From the NCBI GenBank assembly GCA_013397075.1, contig VWZS01003783.1:474859-538858 (forward strand): DNA of 64,000 nucleotides, given 5' to 3'. Under the pieces are notes generated by a model that was not told where the DNA came from, did no database searches, and worked only from the letters and a program-made list of their open reading frames with translations. The position numbers and the translations under genes were made by a program. This document shows, in pieces, positions 36,813 to 50,712 of this stretch (its first letter is position 1; each line of letters begins with the position of its first letter). Source of the stretch: Rhabdornis inornatus. Taxonomy: Eukaryota; Chordata; Aves; Passeriformes; Rhabdornithidae.

Positions 36813-39800
36813 CACTGCAATGGAAGTTTGAGACTCCTGGGACTGTAGCCTTTTATGAGACAGCATATCAATCTCTCATTCTCAAGAATACTGCACAGAT
36901 TGTCCCACTTCCTCCCATAGTTCCTTCACTAGCAGACACAGCTCATTGACAACAATCTATCTTCTGCAAAAGGAATGACTGCCAGCCCTGGTCTCATGGA
37001 GAGGCATCAGGAGCTCCTGTCAACCTCAGACCTGAAGAGCTACATCTGCCATCAGAAGGTGTGTCTGGCTGGACATGGCTAGTGCAGCGACTCCATGCAG
37101 CTACGTTTTTATACAATGGAGAATTACTTACTGTAACGATGTAATAACTGTATTTCTCTAATCTTCTACACTGTTCACATCACAACAATCACATATACTT
37201 ATTACACCTCAGTTTTCATTAACGATGGACATTCCACCTTTCTATACCGAACTTTCTGGTGAATAATTTATGCTATTTTTGCAATAGATTATTATTATGA
37301 TTTGGAAAAAAAAAATTACAGAGAATAAATGTTATTATTTGATCAGCAAGATCACATAGAAGTATTGCATTTTTACATCAGTTTCAATACTGGAAATAAA
37401 ATACGAAATGCACTTATATCCCAATGAATTTCTCTATTTAACTTTAAAAATTTAAAGGAAAATGTCCTTGCATGATTAAATGTCACCAACATTGCCATTA
37501 ATTACTGTTATAAAATTAATTTGATAGTCTAATTCAGCAATACTGCAGGATAAGAGCTGATGAGTTAAGTAGTTTAATGGAACTTTCCTTCTTGCGGGAG
37601 GTCAGAATTTATCAAATATTCCTTGTTTCCTAGCTCATATCTTCTAAAGTCTTTCCTTCTCTATGTCTCCCTCTGACAGAAAAGGAAGAAGTGTGACAGA
37701 GGAGTTAATCCATTCATGAGTCATATGTGACAGACAAGAATTAAATCCAAGAATAAATTATAATAATTTCATAAACTCTGCATCCATAAAAACCAAGACA
37801 ATTAACATGCAAAATGTGGTAACCTCCTGCCAAGACAATTAACATGCAAAATCATAGTCATTAAGGCCAGCAACAAGGGCAGATGTTATTGGAGAGAGGG
37901 ATTTTTGCTTGCAATGTTGAAATCTGAAGGTGAAACTAGAAAATGGACAGTTAATTTTTTTTTATTTTTTAGCACAGACTAGCAGGGTAAGTACAAGCAA
38001 TGGGAGAGGCATAATGGGTAATACTTAGGCCTTATTTGAACAGGACAAGTTGTTGCTGTTTAAAAATGAGCTTTCTAACCCAAAGGTTTCACAAGATTTG
38101 AGTCAAAGGAGAGAAAAATATTCCAGGTATTTGAAAGCAAGAAGATTATTTCTCTGACTGACTGGCTAGACAAAAGTGTCAAAGAGATGAAAAGGAGTCT
38201 AAAATCACATGATGATGTGACATGTCTGATATTTTCTGGTTGAAATTTCTTTAAGTACTGTACATGTGATAATATGTAAATTTTCTCTTTTTTGAATCTG
38301 ATTAAATATATTAATAAATCCTGGTTTTAGTTATACCACTTGAATCATTGGATTTCTCAAGGAATATTTCACAGACTGTTCCAAAGAGATGAAAAAATGT
38401 TTAAGGTTTAGGATGATGTCCTGAAGGGAAAGCATCTGTAGCTGTGTGGCATTCTCAGAAAGAAATCTCCTGGAAGTTATCTCCTGGAAGGCAAGATGTT
38501 TAGGACAAATGATAATTGCTGTAGTTCCCTGCCCAGCTTTTCTAAGCTTATCACCTTAAAAGGACAAGTCACTGGCTGTCAGATACTGGGGGGTTTCCCT
38601 GCCCCCTCCTTTTTTAAATATTTTTTTTTTCCCTTGGCTACTTTGATAAGGGTTAAAGAAAAGTGGAAAATTAACAAATATATACAGCACAACCACAAGT
38701 GGAAAATGAGGAAAGGCAAAGGAACAGACAAAAAAAAAAGCCAACAGTGATGAAAAATGGGACCTGGAGGGCAAGACAGGACGCAAAGCTGAGGATGAGG
38801 TAACTGAAATATGGCATGATGCTGTAACCATTTGTGTGACCATGCAATACACTATTCTGTTAAATTAAGCTTAGTTGTTTGCTATGCTCCATGGTTCTCT
38901 GAAGTAAAATTTTCTTGTTGTAGCAACAGAATGCTCTGTGTCCTGAAGAAAAGTACACGCTATCCAGGATCACTGACCTGTCAAGTCTGTACTTTACAGC
39001 TCTGCACTGATAAGAGATGTTGTTCTTTTTCAGTGTTCATCTAAGCATTCCCCTGCCTGCAGAGTTCCTTGTGTACATAACATACAGGTTTTTTTCATAA
39101 TCATCCATGTAGAGCAGAATAGCACTTTTTCCATTCATTTTCAGCTCAAATAATGCAAATCTTATCAGGTCTCATGAATGAACAAGTCTCTGAGTAGCCA
39201 GAAAACTTTGTTTCAATGGGACTTAATCAGAGAGCTATCTACTTTTTTCTGATTCTATTATTGTTACTAAATGTCAGGTTGCCCCTTAAAGAAACATAAC
39301 AAAGTGAGCATGTATTGCATGAGCTTCAAAACACCTATGTCTGCCTTGAAGTTAGGGTTAACAAAGAAAAACTCACTCTGCATAGAGGACTATGACCTCT
39401 GCATCACCCATGGTGCACAAAAAACTCTCACCAGCATGCCTGGTTTGTCATAAGCACACATATTTCAAGTGTGGAGGAACCTGTTCACTTTTCTACCTGG
39501 CATTCTTCATTCTCTTCATCGTCCCTCAAATTAACATGGGTGCTTCTTCAATCTATTGGAGTAATTGACCAGAGTAAAATCCAATCTTCTTCTCCAAAAT
39601 TCTGGGATATTGAACAAAATTCGGTGCCCCAATTAACCTATGGACTATTTTTATACAGTTTTGGAGGAGTAGTATTGACCTCAAGTGCTTCACAACCTGT
39701 CTTCTATGATCTTCACAAACACTCTTGTCTGCTTCTAAAATATATTTCCTTGTTGTTTTCTGGATGTTACTCCATTCCTTTCCTCTGTCCTTTCTGTACT

Positions 39801-42800
39801 CCTGATTTTTATTCCAGTGCTTGAATGTAATAAACAAGATGTTTTTTCCCTTTCTATAAAATCATTATCAAAGAAGCAAAGAAAGACTTAATCTAAGGTG
39901 AGACATTTCTTCCTAATTCGATATTTTAATCTTTAACATTGCATTTAGTTTATGATTTTCTCCACAGTTTTTAATCAAAATAACAATGTTTCTGTGTATC
40001 CAAAATTATTTATTTTTCAGGTAAGGCTTCATTTTTCACTTCATCGGGAGATTTACTAAAGTGTTTCACATGTAGTGCTTTATTTCATCTAGTGATTTTG
40101 TAATTCTATTTTTTTAAAAAATGAAGTTATAGGAGCAAAATATTATCTACTTCCTTTATAGACATTAAAATGGTTTTTAATATAGCAAGACTGCTGTATA
40201 ACAAAACTTGTTGTACTTGCATTCAGCAGGAAGTGAGGCTGGCTCATTGACAGAGGAAAAAATATAGTTAAAAAGAAAAAATGAAGCAGAAAGGAAAAAA
40301 AAAAGAAACACGCCAAAGTGAATAAGAAGCATTTTGAGCTATTGTAAAAGAGTATCTCTACTAATACTTACTTCTGACAGTAGTCAAAAAGAGGAAAAAG
40401 TTCAAGAATATTTACCAATTATATCCCCTTTCCTCTACCTTCTCCTGCTCTGGCTTCATGCTTGAAGCATTTTATGGTTCAGTGAGTTCCCATATCAGAG
40501 ATTGACAGGCATTGCTTTCATGAATTTAACAGACTTCTTCAGAATTAAATGTCACAGTAAGCTGGTTTGGTATTGTGCAAGTACCAGTACAGTATATTGC
40601 TTGTGACAATACTTCTTCCAGAACCTGATCCCTTCATTTATGTTTCTGCATTTCATATTGTAAGAAGCACTGAACAGAACTTTCACTTATGACCTTTTCT
40701 ATGTAATTCATGGTTTATACACATGCAGCATATCTCCCCTCAGTTATCGTTTTGGGCTTTTTTCCAGATTGTAAACTCACTTATTTTTTCTTGTAAGAAA
40801 GTTGTTCCATACCTCTGGTCACCTTCATCTCATGCATTTTTTTTTTTCAGAATAAATTGGCAGCTGTACATACAATTGAAGGCACAAGGACAGGTTTAAA
40901 TAGTCCTTAGAGGGATGCTTCCTATTTAATTCTTTGTGTGCTTCCTAATATTCATTTTGGCTCTCTGATGGCTGTGACCATTCAGTTCATGTTTTTGCAG
41001 TCTGCAGATTGATATATTTATCTGCAAAAAATCTGAGATATCTTGAATGATAAGAGTTCATCTGAAAAGCCATAATTTTGTCACTTTGTGGAGGTTATTT
41101 TTCCGCTTTCACACGTGGGTCGTTTACATTTACAAACAGTGAACTTATCTTTCATTTGGTTTTGACACAGATCCCTTGCTGTCTTCACCATAAAACACTC
41201 TTTCAGCTTCTCTGCAGTGGATACTAGTTCAAAGAATTTGTCTTTTCTTCTACATCATTCATTTCTTTGGTAAGTGTGAAAGGTAAAGCAAAGATGTACA
41301 TGACCAACACAGAAAGCAAAAAAACCAGTAAAATGAGAAAGGAATTAAAAACTGAGGAAAAGGAACCTATAAAATCTGAAATTGCTTGGACTACTTGAAT
41401 GACAATCACAATAATTTCTATAGCAAGATGCAAACCCCACAGTCTCCAGTTAGCTCAGATCTCTTGCCCTAGAGAGAAGCAGTGGAAACCTAACACACCC
41501 ATTCAGATTTCTGGGTTTTGAATTATTAAGCTATTTGGCTGATGGATATCAGTTGCAAATAATGATCCACTTCCCAAGTGCTATACCTTTCTTGCTTCTG
41601 GATAAAAATCTACTTTCTGAGGTAGGTGTGACTATTTTTTTTTCCTATCTGTATGGTGAGAGAATGCCTGGAGGTGGAGAGTTTCTCCTGCAGATGGAAA
41701 TGAGTGTGCTGAGTCACTGTCCTTTGGTGTGTGACAGACTTCCTGCAAAAACTTAGAGAAGGCTTCAGTCTCTCTTCTGTACCCCATGTACAGAATTAAA
41801 ATATCTCTTCATCTTATAAAAGTGCTTCTGATGTAATTTCTAACTTTGAAATAAGTCTTTTAAAAGAGCTGAATTTGATCAGTTTAAATATATTCTACGT
41901 GGAATTAGTTATGGTATTATGTCTTTTTTTTCATTGTTTCATTAGTGGCTAAACTACATAGATAAAGTTCGATCTAAATAGAGCATCATTGTGTTCTGAA
42001 TATGCCTTTTTAAAATGTTTACTTGGCATTTACTAGATAAGCACTCTAAAGGATCTAACTCTAGGAAAATCTTTGTCAAAAGGTCGTTTTTAATACTGAA
42101 AAAATCACCATGATTTTTTTCTGAAATTATCCTCTTTTGCCTTCTCAGGGTTTTTGTATAATGCTCCAGATATACTTTATACCTCTTGGATCCTTTTCTG
42201 CTATGGGGATTTGGTTGCTAGTTATAATATTTATCAGTAAACGCAGACTGGGGGATGGCAGCAGGAGGATGTCTCTGGTTACGAGTAGCAGGTTTGAGGG
42301 ACAGAGACAACTCCAGTGTGGCAGAGTAACCTGCTCTTGAGGCCCTAGTGATGCACAGGAATGCCTGCACACATTCGGGGGGCAGAAAAATGTCCAATCA
42401 ATGACCCACAGCCATTCATTTATGTCCTATGAACTCAACTCTGACTTCTCTCATTTGCATAGAGACTTTTCCCTGAAAGACATACAGCTAATCCTCTATA
42501 CCATTATCAGATTACCTGATTGCTAATGTAATATGCCTTCTCTTTAACTATCCCTATCCTCTCAGTGATTATTCCATGGATTTTTCCCTTTAATGAAAGT
42601 CCTACTTTTGGAGCTAATATTTTGTTAAGTCAACATTGTCACAAATCTTATGCCTTCAGTTATCACATTTTCCCTTTTCTGTTTCTTCCATTTTCCTTCT
42701 TACTCTTTGCTACCCTGCTTCATGTAACTATTTCCTTTCTGAGGGTTATTTAACTATATGTGGAAAGTTTTCATGGTGTCTCTGTCTTCTCAAGTGATGC

Positions 42801-43957
42801 TGGGGTCAAAATTACAAGGAAGACTGTGCAACTGAAGAAGTAATTTCAAGGTGAGGACTCAGTCATATTTATTGTAATGGAAGCATTTGTGTTTGGGGTT
42901 TTTCTTTATTAAAATACTATTTTATATATGGCTTTGCAGATATAATTTAACTGACATAAATTCTTGGTGATAGTTTTGATGGATATTGTACAAAATCCTG
43001 AGAGAAATGTAGTATAAAGGGCATTAGAATCACACAACAGGACAGAGCCCTCTTTCATAGTGTCTCTTAAATAAATAATCAACCAACAGGCAAAGGGAAA
43101 CATTAAAAAATAGACATTTTATTGCAAGAAGATAATAATTTTATAGTTTCTCTATATTAAATAAATTATCCTAAACCCAACTCAATTAGCCTTGATCTTG
43201 CTCCATCTTTGTATATTCTGATTCTCTTCACTATTTCCCTTTTTTCCCAACTGATAATGAAAAGGTACTGAAGTTGTCCTTTGAAATATATGGAGATAAA
43301 ACTGTTGTCATAAAGTTCATGCAATTTTATTTTTAAAACCCCAACCAAAATAAACCCCTTAGTCTAAAAAAGTATGATTATTTTCATTGGTCAGTATCAT
43401 GCTATAGAGAGGTTCTGTTATGGCAAATTGAAATAAACTTTTGTTAGCTTGCATGCTGTATTTCTAAGTACCCGTTAATTTTCAAAAGTTGACTGTCAAA
43501 CTATAGATAATATCACCTGAACATGGCTTGATAATTTAGTGTGCTTATGATAACTCTCTTACTTGATTTAGTGATTTCTGGCTTTCTTAATAAATGCATG
43601 TTTTGCAGTGTTCTGTTGAAAAAAATGGGCTGTTAAGTCTTCAAGAAGCATTCCAAAACAAAAGTCTCTAGTGTGCTTAGGAATTGAAGCTCATTTTCCT
43701 GAAGTAATATAGATGAAGTCTCTTTAGTTTCTTATTTAGCCTTACAGAGTGCAAGCACTGTATACATCTTATCTGTGTCAGATCATATGCTCTTCATTCA
43801 GAATGCATAATCTGTTTTACCCAGCCCTTGTTTCTGAAGTGAAAAGAAGAAGCATAGCATAACCTCATTTGAATTAACATCAGCAGTTCCAAATGCTCCA
43901 TTAATTTTCACATTGCTTTGAAGACTTGCAATAGCAGTTAACTCAAAAAACTCAGGG
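36813..43957. other. Long unique stretch downstream of the CR1, no gene supported
   Basis: No established gene or family is recognised. It contains a 35-codon ATG frame at 36975-37082 (see findings), the 23-bp duplication at 37.8 kb, and open frames up to 117 codons (39471-39824) without domains. The sequence is mostly AT-rich. Confidence 0.5.
37793..37852 (+). repeat. 23-bp direct duplication, period 37
   Basis: The 23-base word CCAAGACAATTAACATGCAA plus AAT is identical at 37793-37815 and 37830-37852, separated by 14 bases. Each copy contains ATGCAAAT, an exact octamer (POU/OCT) motif, once per copy. It is either a recent duplication or a chance-created paired site. Confidence 0.88.
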
Positions 43958-44010
43958 TTTGTTTTTTTTTGTTTTTTGTTTTTTGTTTTTTGTTTTTTGT
44001 TTTTTTTTTG
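43958..44010 (+). repeat. (TTTTTTG)n tract
   Basis: Mostly seven-base units of six T plus G, with longer T runs at both ends. The minus strand is A-rich. A simple repeat likely to vary in length. Confidence 0.9.
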
Positions 44011-47000
44011 TTAGATTATGTGTACAATAACATACGCAGTAGAAAGATGTGGAATGAACTAAGGTGAAAATACACAATGTCATCACAGTAACTGTGAACA
44101 ACATCTACAAAATCAGCTCATCTGTACTGACACCTCCAATATCAATGTTGCATGAAAATGCACATCCTGTATCCTTTCCATTTGGCCTGTGTTAATTTAA
44201 ACAATGACTCCAAAGTTCTTAATTCATCACAGAACACTCATTTTTTGCATTTCTTTGTTTTGCCAATTTACTAAGGAAGAAGTTTTGTGCTTTCCAAAAA
44301 TACTAGGACAAGAAGGATGTGATGTGTTTGAATTAATTCCATTTGCATGGAAATTGATTCCAAGCGGACTACTTGAGATAGACGTAAAAGTTCAATGGGA
44401 CATTTAGAGAAAAAAAAAAGTAATTTGAAATATTAGTAGTGAAATCTTGGTCTTGATGAACTTTGTTTCCAGCATGGATGAGTATTTCATTAACATCTTG
44501 TCCCCAGGGCAAAATTTAAGGCTGACTAGATTAAGAGAAGCTACCCACATGCACCCAAGGAATAAAACTATATGAATTTGTCAGTGACAAATTGTTTGAA
44601 ACCAATTAAATATCCTTCTCTGACAGGTACCAGATGTCAGGAAGGGAAGAGGCTGCTTAGGGAAATTGTAAGTGTTAATGGTGTAGTTAAATCATGATAA
44701 ACAAACAGTTTTATTTTGGGGTTATGGGAAGTGTGTGTATGTGTGCCTGGAAGTCTTTCCAGGATTTCCTCCTCCTTCAAGACCTTTATTATATTTTTTA
44801 AAATATTATCTCTTGAGCTTTCGAGCGAGGACAAAGAACACCAAACAAATTAAATGTTATTTTTCCTGATGGCATTTGGAAGAGGAAACTTTTTGTTTGT
44901 TTCTCTTTCTGTTTAGTACATTCTCCTCTTATTAATCTTCTTCCTTTCACTTTTTTCTCCTCTTCCTATCTATCTCTTTATCTTTATTTTATAAACCTGA
45001 TTTTTTTTTTTGTGGGGACCAAAAACCTCAGCATTGATCACTTTTTCGTGAGTCTCACGCAGGAAGTGTGTTCATTTATTACACAAATAGTTTCTGGAGG
45101 AATTCTGGATCTTTGGCGTTACTGTGGCATGCAAAACACACAAGCTGTAATATAAGGCATTTTCTAAAACTTGCAGGTTTTGCACAGCAAAAGGTATTTT
45201 TAAATTTCTTTTGCTAACTGCAAAGTTGAATGGATTAGGGAAAAAAACTCAGACAAGCAAAAATAACTCAATTTTTTAAACGCTCCTTAAATGCATGACT
45301 TATGATATAATTAACCTTGATTTTTAGAAATATGTAAATCTAAATTATGTCAATGACTTAAAAATCATACAAATTAAAATTTAAGCAGAAATGGATTTTA
45401 TTTTCCTTCAATTTTTTCATTGTGTAAGATACACAAGTTTCTGACTTGGGAATCTATGTTCTTAAATCATTTTAATAACTGCAATTTTTAAAATGTAGAT
45501 TATACAGATCAATTTGTGTCACAGAAACATACTAGTCAGGCATAAAACTGTTATGTTTGTTCTCAGGCACAATGATCAATTTAAAGCATGTGTAGGGTGC
45601 TTCACATTCCCTGACACATTCACCTAAATGAAAATATTTTAGGCGATCTTTATAGCATGGTAATTTTCTTTGCAATAAGTGATTCATTCTTAATGTTGAG
45701 ATTCAATGGATCAGGTTACACGTAAATATATATTATCTGAAACTTTTTGTATTAAGGCATAGCTTACTGTTTTCTCTTAATTGTTGACCTAACAGGAATT
45801 TAGGCTGTAATTTGTCACAGTTGTCTGAGAGAGAGAGCAAAGGAGAGAGATTCTGAGAAAAGATGACCTCCAGCTTACAATCAGTGAAAAGTGCAGGAAT
45901 AGAAAGCAGGCTACTGTTTACATGAAGAGGAGTAAGAGCAATGATTCCTGCATGGTATTGTTGAAGTAACTGTTAGGGCAATTACTACTATCTTTTTCAG
46001 TTAAGAATTAGCATTGTGCTCAAAAGTCAGAACAGCTTGTCTGAAGCAGCTTTTCAAGTCCAAAGTTCGCCAATGTCTGTGTAAAGTACTGGTGTCCCGT
46101 GAGAGACACAGCGTGACAGTCAGAAGTCACAGCTCATCACAGGAACATATCACTCTGATGTCATGTGCTGGGCAGCAGGAGCCTCTCCCAGCACTAGGAC
46201 TTCCTCAGGGACAGGAAAGGAGCCAACTACAACACTTTTGCTGACAGAGATCCAAGCATTATTTTACTCTTCCATCTGTTTCTCCCTCTCATCTACTATT
46301 TCTGTTCCATACAGAGAAAGGTCTTCTTCGTTGTCTGTATATCATTAACAGCTCTGCATAGCAAGGCTATCAAAATGCCATTCTGCTGTACACCTTTAAA
46401 TACACAATGAGGAGGTGCCAGAGTGAAAGGAAGCAATGGATTTCCTTCATATTTTTTTCTTTGGAACAGACAAAGAAATGCAGTCTTTTCATTAAGTACA
46501 GAACAAACAGCTCTGTTCCATATAAAATAAATGCATACATATAACAAAGGAAGTATGAAACCTTCCAATTTGGAATCTGCATTCCTGGTGGGGAAAAAAA
46601 AAGATCATTCATTCTCATTTCTTTTTGGCTTGTCTTTTCCAGCTCATTGGCCTGCTAATGTTAGTCCCTTAGGCCAAACTTGGTGCAAGCTTACATACAA
46701 TTCTCATTGAATTTGTGTAATATATCTCTAAAATAATTCATAGTGTTTTGAATATAGAGCACCACTGCACTATATTATAACCTACCTCTGAGGGAGTGAA
46801 GGAATTCTCTAGCCACTCTATTTTCTGATAAACTGAACACTTTATGTAATTTTTCTAATTAGTAACTAAAATGTAGGCTTTGCAGTCACTGACAACTGTT
46901 ATTCATTCCAAACATACTTGAATGTAAACTGGGACTAACACGGGGGGGGGAAGCATAAATGAGAAGAAAAGCAACCAGATTTCTTTTTTATTTAAATATA

Positions 47001-49589
47001 AAATTCCTAAGAAAAAAAAAGTGACTGCATTTGCCCCCAAATATCTATTAAATAGAACACATTACTGAACTGTAGGCAATACATTCCTGAATGATCACGT
47101 GTTTAAATCCATAAAAGAAGAGCTAAGAAACTAATCTTCTGCATTCCTCCCAATGGTGGTTTAATAACCTGCTTCTGCAAGAACATTATACAAAAGAAAC
47201 AACTCAAATGTGTTTGGAAACAAACACAATGGAGGAAATGTCTCTCTCATTATAAGAAGCTATGAAAAACATACTGAAAAGCTATGTAATATTGTATTCA
47301 AATCACATGAGGAAAAAAAAAATAGAAAAGAAAGTAAAAGCAGGAACCCAGAGAAGTCTTCCTGAATAGAATAGACGGAAAATGCCCTAATTCACAATTA
47401 CTGGTCGACACACACAGAAATAAATCTTCACAATTTTATATCTAAAGCAAAATGCTATTTTCAAATCAATGGTGAAGAAAAAGCTCAGAGAAGTACTGGA
47501 TTCAACAAACATTTTCAGCCTGCTTATTGTTGTGTGTCTTAAAATACCAGCACTACAACCACAATTACTAAATTTCAGGAAATAACGAAAGAATGCTACA
47601 ATTTCTGGGAGAAACCTAATACAATTAAATGCAGTTCAGAGAAGTTCATGATGGCTGGGCCAAGTGTTTGAAGTTCTTGATTCTTCCAAAACCTGAGTTG
47701 CCTATAACTCCACTGGGATAGTTTGAGCCATCCATTAAAAATATCAATCGATGAAGTGCTTGGTATCTGGATGGACCAAAGAGAGCAGAGTAAAAAAGCT
47801 TCATTTAATCCACTTTCACAGCAAATTTAAAGGTGACTAATTAGATATTCTGGCTGTTGTGTTTTCTATGCAGCAGCAAAGAGCAACTTTGCAAGGGGAA
47901 AACATTTTTTTTCTTTGTGTCTTTTTCTTTAAATGAAAGAAACCTATGATGAGCAAATATAAATTTCTGTTTGATAGAGAGTTTAAAAAGAGAAACAGGA
48001 AAATTACAAAATTGCTAGCATTCTAATTCCTTTCTTTGACAGATTCTCAAACTACTCTTACAACAGGCGGCAGAGGTAGCAGAACAGGTTCCTTTATGTG
48101 ACTTCAGCCTATTTGTCTACAGCAAAGGGTGAATAACAGAATCATGCAAACACAACAGATGGAAGATGTACAAAATCACCCATTTCCTGTGCTGTTTCTC
48201 ATCCATCCTTAATTGATTAAAGTACCTTTTATCTAATACCACTACATCCCAAGATGTGCATCCCAACACAATTTGCAGATCTTTCCCTGATGTTTTTCAC
48301 TACTAAATGAGTGACCCTAGAGCTCTCTAGTTCCATACTCTTCTCTCCTACAACAATATCACCTAGAACTATTAATTTGGGATTTCTGCTATCCCACATT
48401 TAGGAGTTATCACCCTTCTCCTGTGAGTGGCAAATGCACTTCACCTGACAGAGACATCTTTCTTCCAAAGTGGATATGGCTAAGTGAAGCATTAAAGGCT
48501 TTATTAGCCATATAATGTGGCCCATATACTTTTTATGAAAATCCATAACACTACAAACTAGCTGGTCTTGTTTTCATTGTAGCCATTCTTGTTGGTTTAA
48601 GTCATTATACAGGTTCTTCTATTACACTGTGGAGGTCTGTTATCCTAAGAGCCTTCTTCTATAGTCTTAAGCAGATAAAAACAACTTCTAGCAAAAGTAA
48701 TGCATTGTATTTCCAGCTGTTAACAGTACTGTTAAATAGAAAAAAAAAGTTACAGTGCTAGTATTAGTGATAGCCTTCAGGTGTGCCTTCAGTGTGGGTG
48801 TGAGGAAGGTTTTTGCATGCTGCAAAAGCTGAATGACCCACCAGCCACTACCTATCAGTGTTAAATGGGTGTTAAATAGAAAGGAATATTTTGTGAGATA
48901 GGTACAGATACTGTGGAGAAACAGTTGTGAGAGACACAAAAGGGTTTGCCCTGTGGCAGCCTAAACTGATTCCAGTGCTGCCTGCCAGTTTCACTCTCCT
49001 TCCATCAGGCCTTCTTGGGCCAGCTCCAGCTGAGCTGACACAGTGCTGAATCATCAGAAAAAACTTGCCTTCACTGTCAGCTCTGTTTTGTGCTGTCTTA
49101 GTGTGCTGAGCACAGGGTCTGGCAGGCATTGGAGCCAGCACAGGGAAGAGACTGGAATGCATAGGCAGGGGCGGTAAGATGAAATGGCACTAGAGAAACC
49201 AGTAATTAGACTGGGGTTCAAGTCATTAAAATTGCAGCCTATACTGCATCTAAGGACAGTCAACAACTGTGTATCCTGAGTGCCCAGTATCATTACTCTG
49301 ACTGGTGTAAGATGAGAATTTGTCAGAAACAAAATACTGACTTGCCAAAACCAGGAAAACACCTCAAAAAGAAAGGTCTCAAAAATCTAGTCCAACTGGG
49401 AAAGTATATAACTATATTTTAAGATGAATTTGTTGTTTTCCTGATTGTTCTAGTAATGCCAAGATGATTTTTTGGCTTTTCTTTTATATACCATTTATAT
49501 AAACCTTTATGTATCCTTAGTATTCTTAGCATGCATACTTGTAATTCTTTAAGTCTGATAATTTAGCATAGTCCTGGTATTTTATTAGG
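44011..49589. other. Unique DNA, no gene supported
   Basis: No family is recognised. A GT-rich patch lies near 44728-44746, a GA-rich patch at 45826-45852 and a G8 run at 46942-46949. A CpG-bearing near-palindrome lies at 45047-45059. The GC-richer section at 48930-49190 has open frames on the minus strand but no recognisable domain. Confidence 0.5.
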
Positions 49590-49962
49590 CCAGGAGACCA
49601 AACATCCTAAAGACCTCATAGTGGTGGGAGGTTGGAAAGCCCTACGCTCTCTTGGGAAACCAAGGTCCCCTCTAGAACATATCCTGTAAACTAGAGATTT
49701 GGCCCATCCAGGGGGGAATTCCACAAATGGAGGAATATTAGGCCATTTATCCAGGCTTCCCTTTGGGACACCCTTGTTAGAAATACTAATTTCTAAGGTT
49801 TATAAATTATATCCACGATCTACCGTGTGCACGCATTGCAGCACATCCCACCTTGGCAAAGTGATGCACCCATAAGGATCCTGGTTAAAACACCGAGGTA
49901 AAAACCCCTTATCCCTTAACCATGTCTTGCTCTCAATTTTTTTAAGACCAGGAAACGGCACC
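49590..49962 (+). mobile_element. Possible old LTR fragment, unassigned
   Basis: This block differs from its surroundings. It has about six CpG dinucleotides in under 400 bp in an otherwise CpG-poor area, phrases such as TTGGGAAACCAAGGTCCCCT and GGGGGGAATTCCACAAATGG, a TATAAAT at 49801, and a downstream CTTGCTCTCAATTTTTTTAA stretch followed by AGACCAGGAAACGGCA. The order of a TATA box, a short GC-richer part and a pyrimidine-rich end resembles the R-U5 part of some bird retroviral LTRs. I cannot define TG...CA ends or a target-site duplication, and no viral gene is adjacent. Strand and boundaries are tentative. Confidence 0.35.
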
Positions 49963-50685
49963 ACTAGGTAAACAGAACTGCTGTATGTTCTTTGTCAACA
50001 CTAACTGGGCAAAAACTACAGCTCTATCTGGCACCAATCTCATCTTCTGTTGGAAATTGGGTTAGAGTATGCTAAACATCAGCTATATGACAACACTGAG
50101 AGTAATAAACCATAATACTATTTGAAACAGTCTTGATCAAAATATTTACTTAGTATTACTATTTCATTGCATTGTCTTCTTACACTGAAAAAAATCCTTG
50201 TGCTGAGGGTGGGCATGGCTTCCTTGCAGCCTATACCTGCAGCTGGGCAGGAACAATCCTCCTTTTCCTACATGCTGGAGACAGTCTGTCCCTTACCTCT
50301 CCCACCTCCACTCCTTGATAAAAGTTTTCTCACCTATGACCTCATGAACTTGAATTGCTCAAATATTTCCTATAACCCCTGCAATGATAATGCTGTATTG
50401 GAATGTTCTGGTTTATACTATACATGTGATGGGGCTTTTTTTAGTCTCTCTTGTTTTTTGAGTGGTTGTGAACTGGTGATTATAATAAGCCTTATTTAAA
50501 CCATCATTCTGCAGTGGCAAAGGCAAAACACATCTTCCCTTCAAAGAACTAATCAGTTTACTGTGACCAACCAGGTTCCAATGTCAGGATCACTTCTTTA
50601 CAGGGACTCACAGTGGTAGAGATAGACAAATCAGCAGAATCAGATTCAATGTCACCTAAATAGGGGATATAAAAATATCCTCTCT

Positions 50686-50712
50686 TTATGGAATAATATA
50701 ATTATTCCATAA
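50686..50712. other. AT-rich perfect 12-bp stem hairpin
   Basis: TTATGGAATAAT at 50686-50697 and ATTATTCCATAA at 50701-50712 are exact reverse complements around the 3-base loop ATA. There is no adjacent gene. Perfect AT palindromes of this size can arise by chance or be cruciform-forming. Confidence 0.8.

Noticed and set aside
41224..41433. Minus-strand frame with a hydrophobic stretch like a membrane helix
   Set aside because: It starts at TTG, no family is recognised, and T-rich codons give hydrophobic peptides by composition alone. The CTTGCTATAG before it is only a weak acceptor.
46014..46244. 76-codon frame in a CpG-containing patch
   Set aside because: It starts at a TTG codon, has no recognised family, and overlaps another equally long frame.
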